Numbered from the stretch's first letter, positions 44,896 to 54,063 are shown. The stretch: 64,000 bases of DNA from Streptomyces marispadix (GCF_022524345.1 NZ_JAKWJU010000002.1:2294001-2358000); one strand, 5' to 3'. Numbers and translations: made by a program. The notes: generated by a model not told the origin, from the letters alone.

Positions 44896-45863
44896 GGCCA
44901 GCTCCCCCTGAGGTCGCCGTGGTCGCCGCCTCCGGCGCCCCTGGCGCCGAACGCGTCGAAGCCGTCGTGGAGCGTGCCGAACGCGGCCAGTCCGTCCGCC
45001 GCGGCGGCGGAGCGCCCGTCGGGCGCCTGGGCGTGAACGGCCGCCTCACTCGGGACCGTTCCGGCAGCCGATCCCGCCTCCGGCCCGCCCGTCTCGGCGA
45101 GCCGCAGCATCCGGTCCAGCACGGCCTGCGCAGTGGGCTTGTACATCTCGTCGACGATCCGTCCGTCCGCGAGATACAGCACCCGGTCCGCATACGCGGC
45201 CGCCACCGGGTCGTGGGTGACCATCACGATCGTCTGCCCCAACTCGTCGACGGAGCGCCGCAGGAAGCCCAGCATCTCGGCCCCCGCGCGGGAGTCGAGG
45301 TTCCCGGTCGGCTCGTCGCCGAAGATGATCTCGGGCCGGGACGCCAGCGCACGTGCGACCGCCACCCGCTGCTGCTGGCCGCCGGAGAGCTGGCTCGGCC
45401 GGTGGTGGAGCCGCTCGTGGAGGCCGACGGTCGAGATGACCGTCTCCAGCCACTGCCTGTCGGGCTTACGGCCCGCGATGTCCATGGGGAGGGTGATGTT
45501 CTCCAGGGCGTTGAGCGTCGGCAGCAGGTTGTACGCCTGGAATATGAAGCCGATCCTGTCGCGCCGCAGCCGCGTCAGCTTCTTGTCCTTCAGGCCGGTT
45601 ATCTCCTGCTCGCCGATGCGTATGCGCCCCTCGGTGACGGAGTCCAGACCGGCGAGGCAGTGCATCAGAGTCGACTTGCCGGACCCCGAGGGGCCCATGA
45701 TCGCGGTGAACGCGCCACGTTCGATGTCCACGTCGACATGGTCGAGCGCGATGACCCGCGTCTCGCCCTGTCCGTATGCCTTCACCAGCCGGCGGGCGGA
45801 GGCCGCGACAGCCGAACTCGCCCCTCCGCCCCCGCCCTTGGGGTCTGCTGCCGCCGTCGTCAT
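44892..45863 (-). CDS. ABC transporter ATP-binding protein (MacB/LolD-type paralogue)
   Basis: 323 residues from ATG 45863. ATPase core: GPSGSGKST (Walker A), FIFQAYNLLPTLNALENI (Q-loop), LSGGQQQR, IIFGDEPTGNLDS (Walker B and D-loop) and MVTHDP. The core is nearly the same as that of the ATPase at 12619-13410. Unlike it, this one has a Gly/Ala-rich C-terminal extension of about 70 residues (SAAGTVPSEAAVHAQAPDG) and a Gly-rich N-terminal tag. Coupled to its permease by a four-base overlap. Possible promoters lie in the leader, where GGCGTTCC-type short repeats occur (45891-45936). Confidence 0.95.
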   Translation of the reverse strand: MTTAAADPKGGGGGASSAVAASARRLVKAYGQGETRVIALDHVDVDIERGAFTAIMGPSGSGKSTLMHCLAGLDSVTEGRIRIGEQEITGLKDKKLTRLRRDRIGFIFQAYNLLPTLNALENITLPMDIAGRKPDRQWLETVISTVGLHERLHHRPSQLSGGQQQRVAVARALASRPEIIFGDEPTGNLDSRAGAEMLGFLRRSVDELGQTIVMVTHDPVAAAYADRVLYLADGRIVDEMYKPTAQAVLDRMLRLAETGGPEAGSAAGTVPSEAAVHAQAPDGRSAAAADGLAAFGTLHDGFDAFGARGAGGGDHGDLRGSWP

Positions 45864-46278
45864 GGTGTGTTTCCTCTCCCCGTCGTATTTCGGTGTTCCG
45901 GCAAATCTCGGCGTTCCGGCGTTCCGGTGTCCCGTGCCCACCCCCCGGTGGGTCATGAAGCGGGCCCGCGTGGGACCCCTGAGCGAGTGCGTGAGCCGTC
46001 GCGTATGCCGTTACGTCCGCGGCGCGATCACGCACACGCGGACGAACCGGAATCTACGCCCGGCACATATGGGTGGCGATCGAGTTTTGAAGGAGTCTCC
46101 CGGCGTGCGGTGCGCGCCGCGATGGTGCCCGTACCTCTTCCGGAGCGGGGGCTTGCCCCACCCCCGTCACCGCCCCCGCCCGCGACGGGCGCCTCCTGCC
46201 GGCTCCCTGGATGAGCGTATGCACCTGCGGCGGCGGCCTCCTCCTGCTCCAGGACGATTCCCCGGCACCGCGAACCGA

Positions 46279-46304
46279 GGGGCCACCCCCTAGGGGGCGG
46301 CCCC
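46279..46304. other. 26-base hairpin in a divergent intergenic region
   Basis: GGGGCC (46279-46284) pairs with GGCCCC (46299-46304), and inside lies the perfect palindrome CCCCCTAGGGGG (46286-46297). It is between two divergently transcribed units and no gene ends here, so it is not an obvious terminator; attenuator or protein site are possible. The rest of 45864-46504 has short GGCGTTCC repeats and a TTAC-N5-GTAA inverted repeat near 46381-46394 close to the DUF485 promoter. Confidence 0.5.
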
Positions 46305-46504
46305 CGCTCGCCGGACGCCAGGCCCCGCCCCTGCTCCCGGTCGCCTGACCACTTCCCGCCTCAACTCCCCCCACCTGCCATTACCTTCAGTAACGATGTT
46401 GGAAATGTGACAGGTTTTCCCACCGGCTCTTCCAAGCGCGCGACACTCGCCAGTAACCTGCGCTCAACCTCGGGCGTTCGGCCCCGTACGGAGGGGAGGC
46501 GCGC

Positions 46505-46954
46505 ATGGCGTTCGGCACCGGCGAGCAACACGGATTCTCCGAAGACTACGGACCGTATCGAAACGCACCCGCTTATCCGCCGCGACCCCACCACCCCCCG
46601 CGCCCCGCATACAGCCCCCCGCCCTCGCACGCCCCCAGCGTGCCCGCACGCGCGGACACCGAACTGGTCCGGCTGCGCAGCGCCTACCGCTGGCTGCGCC
46701 GCAGCATGACGCTCGGCGTCCTCGGCTACTTCACCGTCTGGCTCGCCATGGCCGCCTATCTCCCGAACCTCATGGCACAGTCCGTGGCCGGTTCGGTGAA
46801 CCTCGGCGTCCTTCTCGGGCTGCTGCTGATCCCCATCACCCTGCTGACGATCATCAGCTACGAACTCTTCGCCCGCGTCACCGTCGACCCCATCTCGCAC
46901 CGGGTGCGCATAGCCGACGAGGAAGAGCGCGAGAACGAAGAGGAGGGCCGTTGA
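46505..46954 (+). CDS. DUF485 domain-containing membrane protein
   Basis: 149 residues. A Pro/His-rich cytoplasmic N-terminus (PPRPHHPPRPAYSPPP) is followed by the DUF485 domain at about 50-135: LRSAYRWLRRSMTLGVLGYF, LAMAAYLPNLMAQSVAGSVN, cut at LMAQSVAG, and LGLLLIPITLLTIISYELFA. Two membrane segments. DUF485 proteins are small partners encoded directly before SSS-family acetate/solute symporters and probably aid their assembly. ATG 46505 follows GGAGGCGCGC. The stop overlaps the symporter TTG start, so translation is coupled. Confidence 0.9.
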   Translation: MAFGTGEQHGFSEDYGPYRNAPAYPPRPHHPPRPAYSPPPSHAPSVPARADTELVRLRSAYRWLRRSMTLGVLGYFTVWLAMAAYLPNLMAQSVAGSVNLGVLLGLLLIPITLLTIISYELFARVTVDPISHRVRIADEEERENEEEGR

Positions 46955-48567
46955 ACCCCAGCTCCGTGGACGCCGGTTCGCAGTCCCTGTCCTTCGCCAT
47001 CTTCGCCGCGCTCGTCAGCGTCACGCTGCTGCTGTGCATCATGACCAGCGCCGAACGCGACGACCTCGACGAGTTCTACACCGGCTTCCGCACCCTCGCG
47101 CCGCTGCGCAACGGCTTCGCCATCGCCGGTGACTACATCTCCGCCGCGACCGTGCTGTCCACCATCGGGATCATCGCCCTCACCGGCTTCGACGGGCTCG
47201 TGCTCGCCCTGGCCACCGCGCTGTCGCTGCTGCTGCTGATGGTCCTGCTGGCCGAACCGCTGCGCAACGCGGGCCGGTTCACGATGGGCGACGCGCTCAC
47301 CCACCGCTCCCCCAGCAGGCTGGTGCGCCTCGCCGCGACCGGCGTCACCCTCTCCGCGCTGCTTCCGCTGATGGTCTTCCAGCTCGCCGGCGCGGGCCAA
47401 CTCGTCACCCTGGTCCTCGGGTTCGAGGGCTCTTCCGTACGCACGGTCACCACCGTCGCCCTCGGCGGGCTCATGATCGGCTACGCCGCGATCGGCGGGA
47501 TGAAGGGCACGGCGCTCATCCACATCATCAAGCTCGTGGTGCTCTTCGGCGCCTCGCTGATGCTGGCCGTGCTCGTCATGGACAAGGTCGGATGGGACCC
47601 GTCCCGGCTGATCACGCTCGCCGACGTCGGCAGCGGACGCGGAGCGGCCTACGCACGCTCCGGACTGCTGATCCAGCCCACCGACATCGGCAGGGCCGAT
47701 CTGATCGCCAGCTCGCTGACCGTGGTCTTCGGCGCCGCGTGCCTGCCGCACGTCACGATGCGCATGTACACCGCGAGGAGCGCACAGGACATCCGCCGCG
47801 CCATGTCCTACGCCGTGATGATCATGGCGGTGTTCGTGCTCTTGATCGCCGTCATCGGCGCCGGAGCCACGGCTCTTCTCGGCAGGCAGAACATCGCGGC
47901 CGGCGACCCCGAGGGCAGCACGGCGATCCTCCGGCTGGCACGGGCGATCGTCGCCGACTCGACCGCGCTGTCGACGTTCGTCTTCACCACCGTCTCCACG
48001 GCCGTCTTCCTCACGCTGCTCTCGTCCGTCGCCGGGATGATTCTCGCCTGCGGCAACTCCCTCGCCCACGACCTCTACGCGGGTGTACTGAGCCGCACCA
48101 ACTCGCCTTCACCGCGGCGGGAGTTGCTCATCGCCCGCCTCGCCGCCTTCGCCGTGGGCGCACCGGCCATCGCGCTGGCCGTGCTCGTGCAGGACAAGGC
48201 GCTGCGGGCACTGATCATCCTGTCCTTCAGCATCGCCGCGTCCGCGATCGCCCCCGCGCTCGTCTACGGCCTGTTCTGGCGGCGCTTCACCCGCTTCGGG
48301 CTGCTGGCGACGCTCATCGGCGGCAGCACCGCGGCGATCGTGGTGACCGCCCTGTCCACGACGGTCTCCGGCACGCCCCGATCCCTCATCCCCGACCGGG
48401 ACTTCCACGTCTTCCCGCTCACCACCAGCGGCATGATCAGCATTCCCGTGGGCTTCCTGCTGGGCTGGGCGTGCACCTTCCTCAGCACCCGCCGCTCGCA
48501 GCACCGCGGCCGTACGGAGTACCGCGCCGCCGAGCCCCGGCTGCTGGCGGGGGCCAGGCGGCGCTGA
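46951..48567 (+). CDS. Sodium/solute symporter (SSS family, ActP-like)
   Basis: 538 residues, about 13 membrane segments. TTG 46951 overlaps the DUF485 stop. ActP-like features: DDLDEFYTGFRTLAPLRNGF then AIAGDYISAATVLSTIGIIA (helix 1 Na+ region with GDY-SAA), GFDGLVLALATALSLLLLMV, and FTMGDALTHR. Later SSVAGMILACGNSLAHDLYA is the typical helix 8 sodium-site motif. The long stretch to residue 500 is hydrophobic, ending in a charged tail. Partner DUF485 supports acetate or another short carboxylate as substrate (family-based inference). Confidence 0.92.
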   Translation: MNPSSVDAGSQSLSFAIFAALVSVTLLLCIMTSAERDDLDEFYTGFRTLAPLRNGFAIAGDYISAATVLSTIGIIALTGFDGLVLALATALSLLLLMVLLAEPLRNAGRFTMGDALTHRSPSRLVRLAATGVTLSALLPLMVFQLAGAGQLVTLVLGFEGSSVRTVTTVALGGLMIGYAAIGGMKGTALIHIIKLVVLFGASLMLAVLVMDKVGWDPSRLITLADVGSGRGAAYARSGLLIQPTDIGRADLIASSLTVVFGAACLPHVTMRMYTARSAQDIRRAMSYAVMIMAVFVLLIAVIGAGATALLGRQNIAAGDPEGSTAILRLARAIVADSTALSTFVFTTVSTAVFLTLLSSVAGMILACGNSLAHDLYAGVLSRTNSPSPRRELLIARLAAFAVGAPAIALAVLVQDKALRALIILSFSIAASAIAPALVYGLFWRRFTRFGLLATLIGGSTAAIVVTALSTTVSGTPRSLIPDRDFHVFPLTTSGMISIPVGFLLGWACTFLSTRRSQHRGRTEYRAAEPRLLAGARRR

Positions 48568-48589
48568 ACCACCGGGCGTCCGAGGCAAG

Positions 48590-48619
48590 CCGGGCGTCGC
48601 GGACGATTCCGCGTCCCGG
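48590..48619. terminator. Hairpin between convergent genes
   Basis: CGCGG/CCGCG (48598-48602 with 48609-48613) with outer CCGGG/CCCGG (48590-48594 with 48615-48619) around a six-base loop. It lies between the symporter and coiled-coil gene ends. Confidence 0.5.
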
Positions 48620-48681
48620 GGCTCCGGGTCGGGGGCATACGGCCGCCGGTCGCCTCCCGCGTACGCGGCGCCGCGCGGGCG

Positions 48682-49758
48682 TCAGCTCTCCCGGCCCCTG
48701 AGCTGGCCGGGGACTGTGACCGCCTCGGCCGCGCGGGACGCGTCGCATGCGTCCCCGTGGCCGTCGTCCACGTCGTTGCCGCCGTGCGCGGCGCCGGGGC
48801 CGTGTCCGTCGTTCGCACCGTTCGCACCGTTCGGCCCGTGCGCGCCGTCCGGTCGCCCCGGGTCCTCCGGCTGCCCGAGGGCCGCCCCGGGTGCACGCCC
48901 CGTGATCGACGCCAGCGTGCTGCGCACCCGCGCCATGTGCCCCCGCATCTCCGCCGCGCGCTCGGCGTGTTCCCACAGCACACGCTCCGTCTCCCGCTCG
49001 ACGGCCTCCTCCCGCACCCGCGCCCCCGCCAGCAGCTTGTCGCCGCGCGCCCGCGCCTCTTCCTGCCAGCGGCGGGCGTCCTCCTCCGCCTCGGCACGTT
49101 CGGCCCGTGCGTCCTCCAGCAACTGCTCGCCGCGGTCGGCCAGTTCGCTGACGTACGCCTCCAACGCGCGCCGCTGCTCGGCTAGTCGGCGCTCGGCGTC
49201 CTCCAACTCGGCGGCCTGCTTCCGCTCCTGGTCGGCGAGTGTCCCGGCGCACTGCGACTCCGCCTCGCGCAGGCCCTCCTCCGCCGCGTCACGCGTCTGC
49301 TGCGCCGCCTCCCGTGCCGCTGCCCTGACCGCCTCGGCCTCGCAGCTCGCCGCCTCGACCCTGCGGGAGGCCGCCGCCTCCGCCTCCGTGCGCAGCAGCT
49401 CCGCCTCCTCATCGGCGGCCTCACGTACCGCCCGTGCGTGCGCCTCGGCCTCGGCGACGGTGCCCGCGGCCTCCTCCCCGGCGCTGGTGCGTACGGCCTC
49501 CGCCTCCGCCTCCGCCAGCGACAGCAGACGGCGTGCACGGTCGCCCAGCGACTCGTAGGTCTGCGGAGGCAGCGACTCGGCCAGACTCCTCAACCGCTCG
49601 GCCTCCGCGGCGAGTTCCTCCTCGCGTGCGGCGAGGCCGGCGATGCGCCCACGGCTCTCCTCAAGCTCGCCGATCAGCCCGTCCATCGCCCTGTCGACCT
49701 GCTCGGGCCGGTAGCCACGACCCCGTACGACGGTGAACGCATGCGGCGACGCACCCAT
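48682..49758 (-). CDS. Coiled-coil DivIVA-like cytoskeletal protein
   Basis: 358 residues. The N-terminus (HAFTVVRGRGYRPEQVDRAM) matches the DivIVA-type start seen in actinobacterial proteins often labelled cellulose-binding protein. Residues about 30-280 are nearly all Ala/Glu/Arg/Leu heptads (EEELAAEAERLRSLAES, EAEAEAVRTSAGEEAA), a long coiled coil like FilP/Scy-type polar-growth scaffolds. The last about 70 residues are Gly/Asn/His/Asp-rich and low complexity (GPNGANGANDGHGPG). It probably assembles into filaments in the cytoplasm. ATG 49758. 49759-50164 holds only two short repeats. Confidence 0.85.
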   Translation of the reverse strand: MGASPHAFTVVRGRGYRPEQVDRAMDGLIGELEESRGRIAGLAAREEELAAEAERLRSLAESLPPQTYESLGDRARRLLSLAEAEAEAVRTSAGEEAAGTVAEAEAHARAVREAADEEAELLRTEAEAAASRRVEAASCEAEAVRAAAREAAQQTRDAAEEGLREAESQCAGTLADQERKQAAELEDAERRLAEQRRALEAYVSELADRGEQLLEDARAERAEAEEDARRWQEEARARGDKLLAGARVREEAVERETERVLWEHAERAAEMRGHMARVRSTLASITGRAPGAALGQPEDPGRPDGAHGPNGANGANDGHGPGAAHGGNDVDDGHGDACDASRAAEAVTVPGQLRGRES

Positions 49759-50030
49759 TTCGAGCCCCTTATCTCAGCAACACACTCAACGGCGGACGCA
49801 CATCCTTCTTGATGCGAGCGAAGCGGTCATAACGCGACACTCCATACGAGGGTGTTACGAACAAGGCGTCACAGCAGGGGAGTCGGGGACCGCACCACGC
49901 CCATGACGGGCACTAACGCGCGGCACCGGCGACGATGCGCACACAGCGAAAGGCCCGCCGCCCGTCACCTCAGGGACGGCGAGGACCATCCGTGAGGGTG
50001 AAGGGCGACGGGACCTGGTACCGCCGCGGG

Positions 50031-50066
50031 GAGTCGACGAAGACTCGGGAGTCGACGAGGACTCGG
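50031..50066 (+). repeat. 18-bp tandem repeat
   Basis: GAGTCGACGAAGACTCGG at 50031-50048 is repeated with one change at 50049-50066. Each unit has CGAGT/ACTCG symmetry, so the pair can fold. Downstream of the SUKH-4 protein gene end. Confidence 0.8.
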
Positions 50067-50120
50067 GTCCTGGACGTGCGGGCCGGAGACGGGCCGGGAG
50101 CGGGCAGCCGGGGGAACGGA

Positions 50121-50153
50121 CCGGAAGGGGACTGGAAGGGGATTGGAAGGGAG
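50121..50153 (+). repeat. 11-bp tandem repeat, three copies
   Basis: CCGGAAGGGGA, CTGGAAGGGGA and TTGGAAGGGAG follow each other directly at 50121, 50132 and 50143, ending 12 bases before the SUKH-4 protein stop codon. Confidence 0.8.
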
Positions 50154-50164
50154 CCGGGCTAGAA

Positions 50165-52792
50165 CTAGAAGAGGCCGTCCCACATCTGTTCCAGCAGCAC
50201 CGCCCACCAGTTCTCCGGCGAGGACAGCGCCGCCGGGTCCAAGGCCGCCAACTGCGCCTGGAAATCGACCGTCCAGCGGCCAGCCTGCTCCTGCGTCAGC
50301 CCGTAGCGCAGCGGCCACATCCGGCCCAGCAGCGCCAGCGAACGCACGAACTCCGGCAGCCCCGTACTGACGAACTGCGGCTGTGCGGGCTGCCCTTCGG
50401 GACCTGCCTCCAGCGGTACGGCGACGATGTGCGCCGTGCCGTACTGCACGCAGAGCTGCTTGCCGAAGTCGTTGCCCATCACCAGATACGAGCCGGCGTC
50501 GGAGGCGGGCCGCACACCCCGCTCCTGAGCCAGTTCGGCCAGCGTCGGCACCGGGCGGCCAGGCTGAGTCTGTCCCCAGAAGAACGGGCCCACGTCCACC
50601 GGAAGTCCCGCCCACACCAGCGTCTGCCCGACGATGTCGGGAACTCCCTGCCGCGAGACCGCGTGCTGGTCGAAGCGGAAGACCGCCTGCGGCCCGAACG
50701 CCTGGTTGAGTTCCTGCCCCACCGCGTCCGGCGGCAGCGGCGGAACCGGCGGGATCTGATGCTGCGGCGGCAGCGGCACCCGGCACGGGGCCGGGCGCGC
50801 GGGCCCGTCCGCGACCTGGTGCAACTCGCCCTGGTGCTCGATGAGATGACGCATGCCCTGCTGCCGGGTCGCGTGGTCGCGTCCGTAGGGAGCGGTGTGC
50901 GTCACGCGGACCTGCGGCCAGGTCTCGCGGATCATGCGGGCGCAGTAGCCGCCGGGCAGCTCGCAGGACTCCAACTCGGTGTGCAGCTCGACCACTTGCT
51001 GCGGCGGCACGTTCAAGTTCCGCAGCTCGTGCAGGATCTGCCACTCCGGATGCGGAGTACCGGGAGCGGAGCGGCGGATCAACTGCTGCTCCGAGCCGTC
51101 CGGTGCGCGGTAGCGCAGCACCGCCATATAGCCGGGGCCGACGGTGGGCAGACCCGTCGGCTGCTGTTGCTGCGGTGGCTGCTGCGGATAGCCGTACGCG
51201 GGTGGTGCACCGGCACCGGCCGGTACGGGCCCTGCCGGTGCCCCCGGCGGCGGGCCCGCGGCGGGCGGCACTCCAGGCGGCGGACCCTGCTGCGGGAAGC
51301 CATAGCCCTGCGGAGGGCCGGGCGGAGCGGGAGGCGGCGGTCCGGGCGGCGCACCGGGAGCGGCCGGTGGCGGGCCGGGGGGCGCGGGCGTGCTGGGGCC
51401 GCCTCGCGAGGGGTCCGCGAGCATCGTCGCCGCATGGTGCACATCACCGGCGCCGCCCGAGGAGTCGCCGCCGCCCGAACCACGGCCGCCGGTACCGGAA
51501 CCGCCCGGACCGGAGTCGGGACCCGAATCCGGGCCGGAACCGGGGCCGTTCGAGGGGCCGCCGCCGTCGCGCATCCGCGACACCTCGTCGGCCGAGACCA
51601 TCTGCGTGGGTACGTATCCGCCGCCGGGCGGGCCCGACGCGCCACCGGAACCACCGCCCTGGGCCGCACCGGGCGTGCCGGGCGCTCCCGGCGGAGGCGG
51701 TACGGACGGTCCGCCGCCCCGCGAACCACCGGACCCCGCCTGGCCTCCGGCCGGTGCCCTGCCCGTATCGGCGTCGGCCCCGCCTGAGCCCACCGCCCCG
51801 GGAGGCCCGGGCGGCGGAGGAGGAGCGCCGATGCCGCCGGCGCCGCCTGTCGAGGGGCCCGCGAGCATCGTCGCCGCATGGTGCACATCGCCCGCGCCGC
51901 CGCTGTTGCCGCTGTCGCCGCTGCCCGGCGGCGAACCGGGCGGCGGCGGGGGCACGTCGGGCGGCATGGGAGGCGGTGGCGGCACGGCGCCGGGAACGCC
52001 CGTGCCCTGTCCCGGACCCTGCGGCGCCTGGCCAGGCTGCTGCGAACCGTCGACCGCGGGTGAGACGGCCGTCCTCGGAAGGGCGGGGCCCTCGCGCATC
52101 AACTCCGTCTTGGCGTCGGCCGAAGCCTGGCCGGCTCCGTCACCGGAGAGCGGCGGAGCGAAGACTGTCGCCGGAGGCGCCTGTGCCTCGCCGCCGCCCG
52201 AACTGCTCGTGTCCGCCGCGTCCCAGGGGCTGACACCGGCGTCCGGAGACGTGCCCGCGGACGCTCCCGCACCGGTCCCCGCGCCCGCGCTGCTCGCCTC
52301 GCCTGCCCCGACTCCCGTACCGGTGGCGCCACTCGGCGAACCGGCCGTGCCTCTGCGGTCCGGAATGCCCATCTGGTCCGCGGCCTGCTGAAGCCACTCG
52401 GGCGGCGTCAGCAGGAACGACGTGGCCTCCAGGTCGAGCCGCTGCGCCGTGGGCGCAACGCGCGGCGCCGGTACGGCCGAGGTCCCGTACTCCTCCTCGT
52501 AGCGGCGGATGACCTCACCGACCGGCAGCCCCGGCCACAGCGTCGTGTCACCGCTGTCCCGCGCTATCACCAGCCGCATGCGCGGGGCCTCGGCTCCGGC
52601 GCTCCCGGCTCCGGCCGCGTCGCCGGACCCGGCACCGGCTCCCGCGCCGGGGCCGTCCCCGGCGGCAGGCTCCGCCCATGCCACGAAGCCCAGGTCGAAC
52701 TCCCTTACGCACACCTCGAGTTGCCGGTCGCCCGGCACATCGCCGTTGACCCAGCGCTCCGCGCGCTCCTGAGCCTGAGCGAAGGTCACCAT
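50165..52792 (-). CDS. Deaminase-like + SUKH-4 fusion protein with long Pro/Gly-rich linker
   Basis: 875 residues from ATG 52792 (GAGGAG 10 bases upstream). Residues 1-105 form a small domain (FAQAQERAERWVNGD, FVAWAEP, LVIARDSGDTTLWPG) resembling Imm35/YrhB-type immunity domains. About 140-550 is Pro/Gly/Ala-rich. About 553-660 resembles a toxin-type nucleic-acid deaminase: MAVLRYRAPDGSEQQLIR, H581-P-E583 as the zinc His and catalytic Glu, then ELHTELESCELPGGYC with C610 and C617 as possible zinc ligands. About 690-830 fits SUKH-4: SYLVMGNDFGKQLCVQYG and FVSTGLPEFVRSLALLGRMW. No signal peptide. In the linker, HHAATMLA occurs twice (304, 452), with KTELM (228) and TQMV (396). Next gene upstream (84 bases) is a WHH-SUKH-1 protein. 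Assignment of the deaminase is by motif only. Confidence 0.75.
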   Translation of the reverse strand: MVTFAQAQERAERWVNGDVPGDRQLEVCVREFDLGFVAWAEPAAGDGPGAGAGAGSGDAAGAGSAGAEAPRMRLVIARDSGDTTLWPGLPVGEVIRRYEEEYGTSAVPAPRVAPTAQRLDLEATSFLLTPPEWLQQAADQMGIPDRRGTAGSPSGATGTGVGAGEASSAGAGTGAGASAGTSPDAGVSPWDAADTSSSGGGEAQAPPATVFAPPLSGDGAGQASADAKTELMREGPALPRTAVSPAVDGSQQPGQAPQGPGQGTGVPGAVPPPPPMPPDVPPPPPGSPPGSGDSGNSGGAGDVHHAATMLAGPSTGGAGGIGAPPPPPGPPGAVGSGGADADTGRAPAGGQAGSGGSRGGGPSVPPPPGAPGTPGAAQGGGSGGASGPPGGGYVPTQMVSADEVSRMRDGGGPSNGPGSGPDSGPDSGPGGSGTGGRGSGGGDSSGGAGDVHHAATMLADPSRGGPSTPAPPGPPPAAPGAPPGPPPPAPPGPPQGYGFPQQGPPPGVPPAAGPPPGAPAGPVPAGAGAPPAYGYPQQPPQQQQPTGLPTVGPGYMAVLRYRAPDGSEQQLIRRSAPGTPHPEWQILHELRNLNVPPQQVVELHTELESCELPGGYCARMIRETWPQVRVTHTAPYGRDHATRQQGMRHLIEHQGELHQVADGPARPAPCRVPLPPQHQIPPVPPLPPDAVGQELNQAFGPQAVFRFDQHAVSRQGVPDIVGQTLVWAGLPVDVGPFFWGQTQPGRPVPTLAELAQERGVRPASDAGSYLVMGNDFGKQLCVQYGTAHIVAVPLEAGPEGQPAQPQFVSTGLPEFVRSLALLGRMWPLRYGLTQEQAGRWTVDFQAQLAALDPAALSSPENWWAVLLEQMWDGLF

Positions 52793-52876
52793 CGCGCGCT
52801 CACTCCTCAACCACCGTCGCCACCGTCGCCACGACCCGCACACCGTCCTCGCGCCGGCGCCCACGCATCGGCGCCC

Positions 52877-53878
52877 TCACACCGGCACCGCACGAGCGAA
52901 GCCGCCGTCCACCATCAGGTTCGCCACGGTCTCCAGCTCCGGCGGACTGCCCGCGAGCCGCAGCAGGAAGTCGTCGAAGTCGGAACCGCACGGCCGCAGC
53001 AGCCGCTCCACTCGCGTCTGCACGTCCAGCCCGTCCTCGTCACGTGCGTCGTCGAAGGCGCAGAACCACACCGACCCGTACGACTCGCCCTTCACCTTCA
53101 CGGCGATGAGGCCGCCCTGTACGAAGCCGACCCCGAGGAAGTCCTTGGTGAAGTGGTCGCGCAGACACTTGTTGATGTAGACGAGGTCGTTGACCGCCGC
53201 GTCCTCCCGCACCGTGAAGAACGGCTGGTCGACCAGGAGCCCCAACTCGGGGTCCAGCGCCACCCCGCGCGGCGCACAGCCGCCCGCGGCCTTCAGGAAC
53301 GCCCGGTAGGCGGGAGGCAGCCGGTATCCGAGGCGCTCCTCGACCTCCAGCACCTGCGGCTCGGTCACCGCGACCGAGTGCGGCACCTTGAAGTGCACGG
53401 GCCTGGTCTCCTGCAACGGCCGCGTACCGCCCCTGGCGTGGTCGACGTTCGCCGTCGCCAGCCCGCCGTGGTGCCGCAGCAGCACCTTCACCTCTACGGG
53501 GACCAGCTCCATGCGGCGGCTGAATGGAACGTGGTGCCAAGTCCAGCCGTGCGGCGTCGCCACCGGCGGCAGATCCGCCCACAGCCGGTGACCGGACGCG
53601 TGCAGCGCGGCGTTGGCCGATACGTAGTCGGTGAGGCGCAGTTCGTCGCCGCCGAAGCCCTCCGGCGGTTCCGCGATCTCCGCGGCGGCCTGTGCGTAGG
53701 GGGAGAAGTCCGGCATGCCGTGCTCGTCGACGCGCACACCGGCCGGATGACGGGAGAGCCGCACCGGATCGGGGAAGTTCACGACCTGGCCCGCGTACGC
53801 CCGGTTCGGCGGGCCGTACGGTGATCCCCCCGGAGCGGCGACGGGGTCTGCCCCCGGCTGTAGCCGACCTGTCGTCAT
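52877..53878 (-). CDS. WHH nuclease-like + SUKH-1 (SMI1/KNR4) fusion protein
   Basis: 333 residues from ATG 53878. Residues about 25-160 match the WHH group of HNH/Endo VII-type toxin nucleases: GWTWHHVPFSRRMELVPVEV with W114-H115-H116, LVP at 125-127, and RHHGG at 135-139. Residues about 172-310 match SUKH-1: VLEVEERLGYRLPPAYRAFL, then DQPFFTVREDAAVNDLVYIN and GSVWFCAFDDA. In polymorphic-toxin systems WHH domains are the toxin and SUKH proteins the immunity factor; here both are in one chain. No secretion signal. It may be a stabilised, self-inhibited nuclease or a remodelled immunity protein. It precedes the SUKH-4 protein on the same strand by 84 bases. Confidence 0.82.
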   Translation of the reverse strand: MTTGRLQPGADPVAAPGGSPYGPPNRAYAGQVVNFPDPVRLSRHPAGVRVDEHGMPDFSPYAQAAAEIAEPPEGFGGDELRLTDYVSANAALHASGHRLWADLPPVATPHGWTWHHVPFSRRMELVPVEVKVLLRHHGGLATANVDHARGGTRPLQETRPVHFKVPHSVAVTEPQVLEVEERLGYRLPPAYRAFLKAAGGCAPRGVALDPELGLLVDQPFFTVREDAAVNDLVYINKCLRDHFTKDFLGVGFVQGGLIAVKVKGESYGSVWFCAFDDARDEDGLDVQTRVERLLRPCGSDFDDFLLRLAGSPPELETVANLMVDGGFARAVPV

Positions 53879-54063
53879 CGCGGAAGCCCCCTGCTGCACA
53901 TCTGGCCTGACATGGGACAGCCTATGCGGTACGCCGACGAGGGGTCACCGCCCGCACCTCGGCGGCGGTCGGCCCCCGGCCGGCGGGCGCGGCCGGTGCG
54001 GCGACCGGATCGAGGACCTGCCGTCCGACGGCCCCCTCGGCCGTCCCCGGGCCGTCTCCGGAA

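Noticed and set aside
51390..52391. 333-codon plus-strand open frame opposite the SUKH-4 protein linker
   Set aside because: Both strands of a Gly/Pro-rich repeat region stay open; only the minus frame joins onto recognisable domains at both ends.
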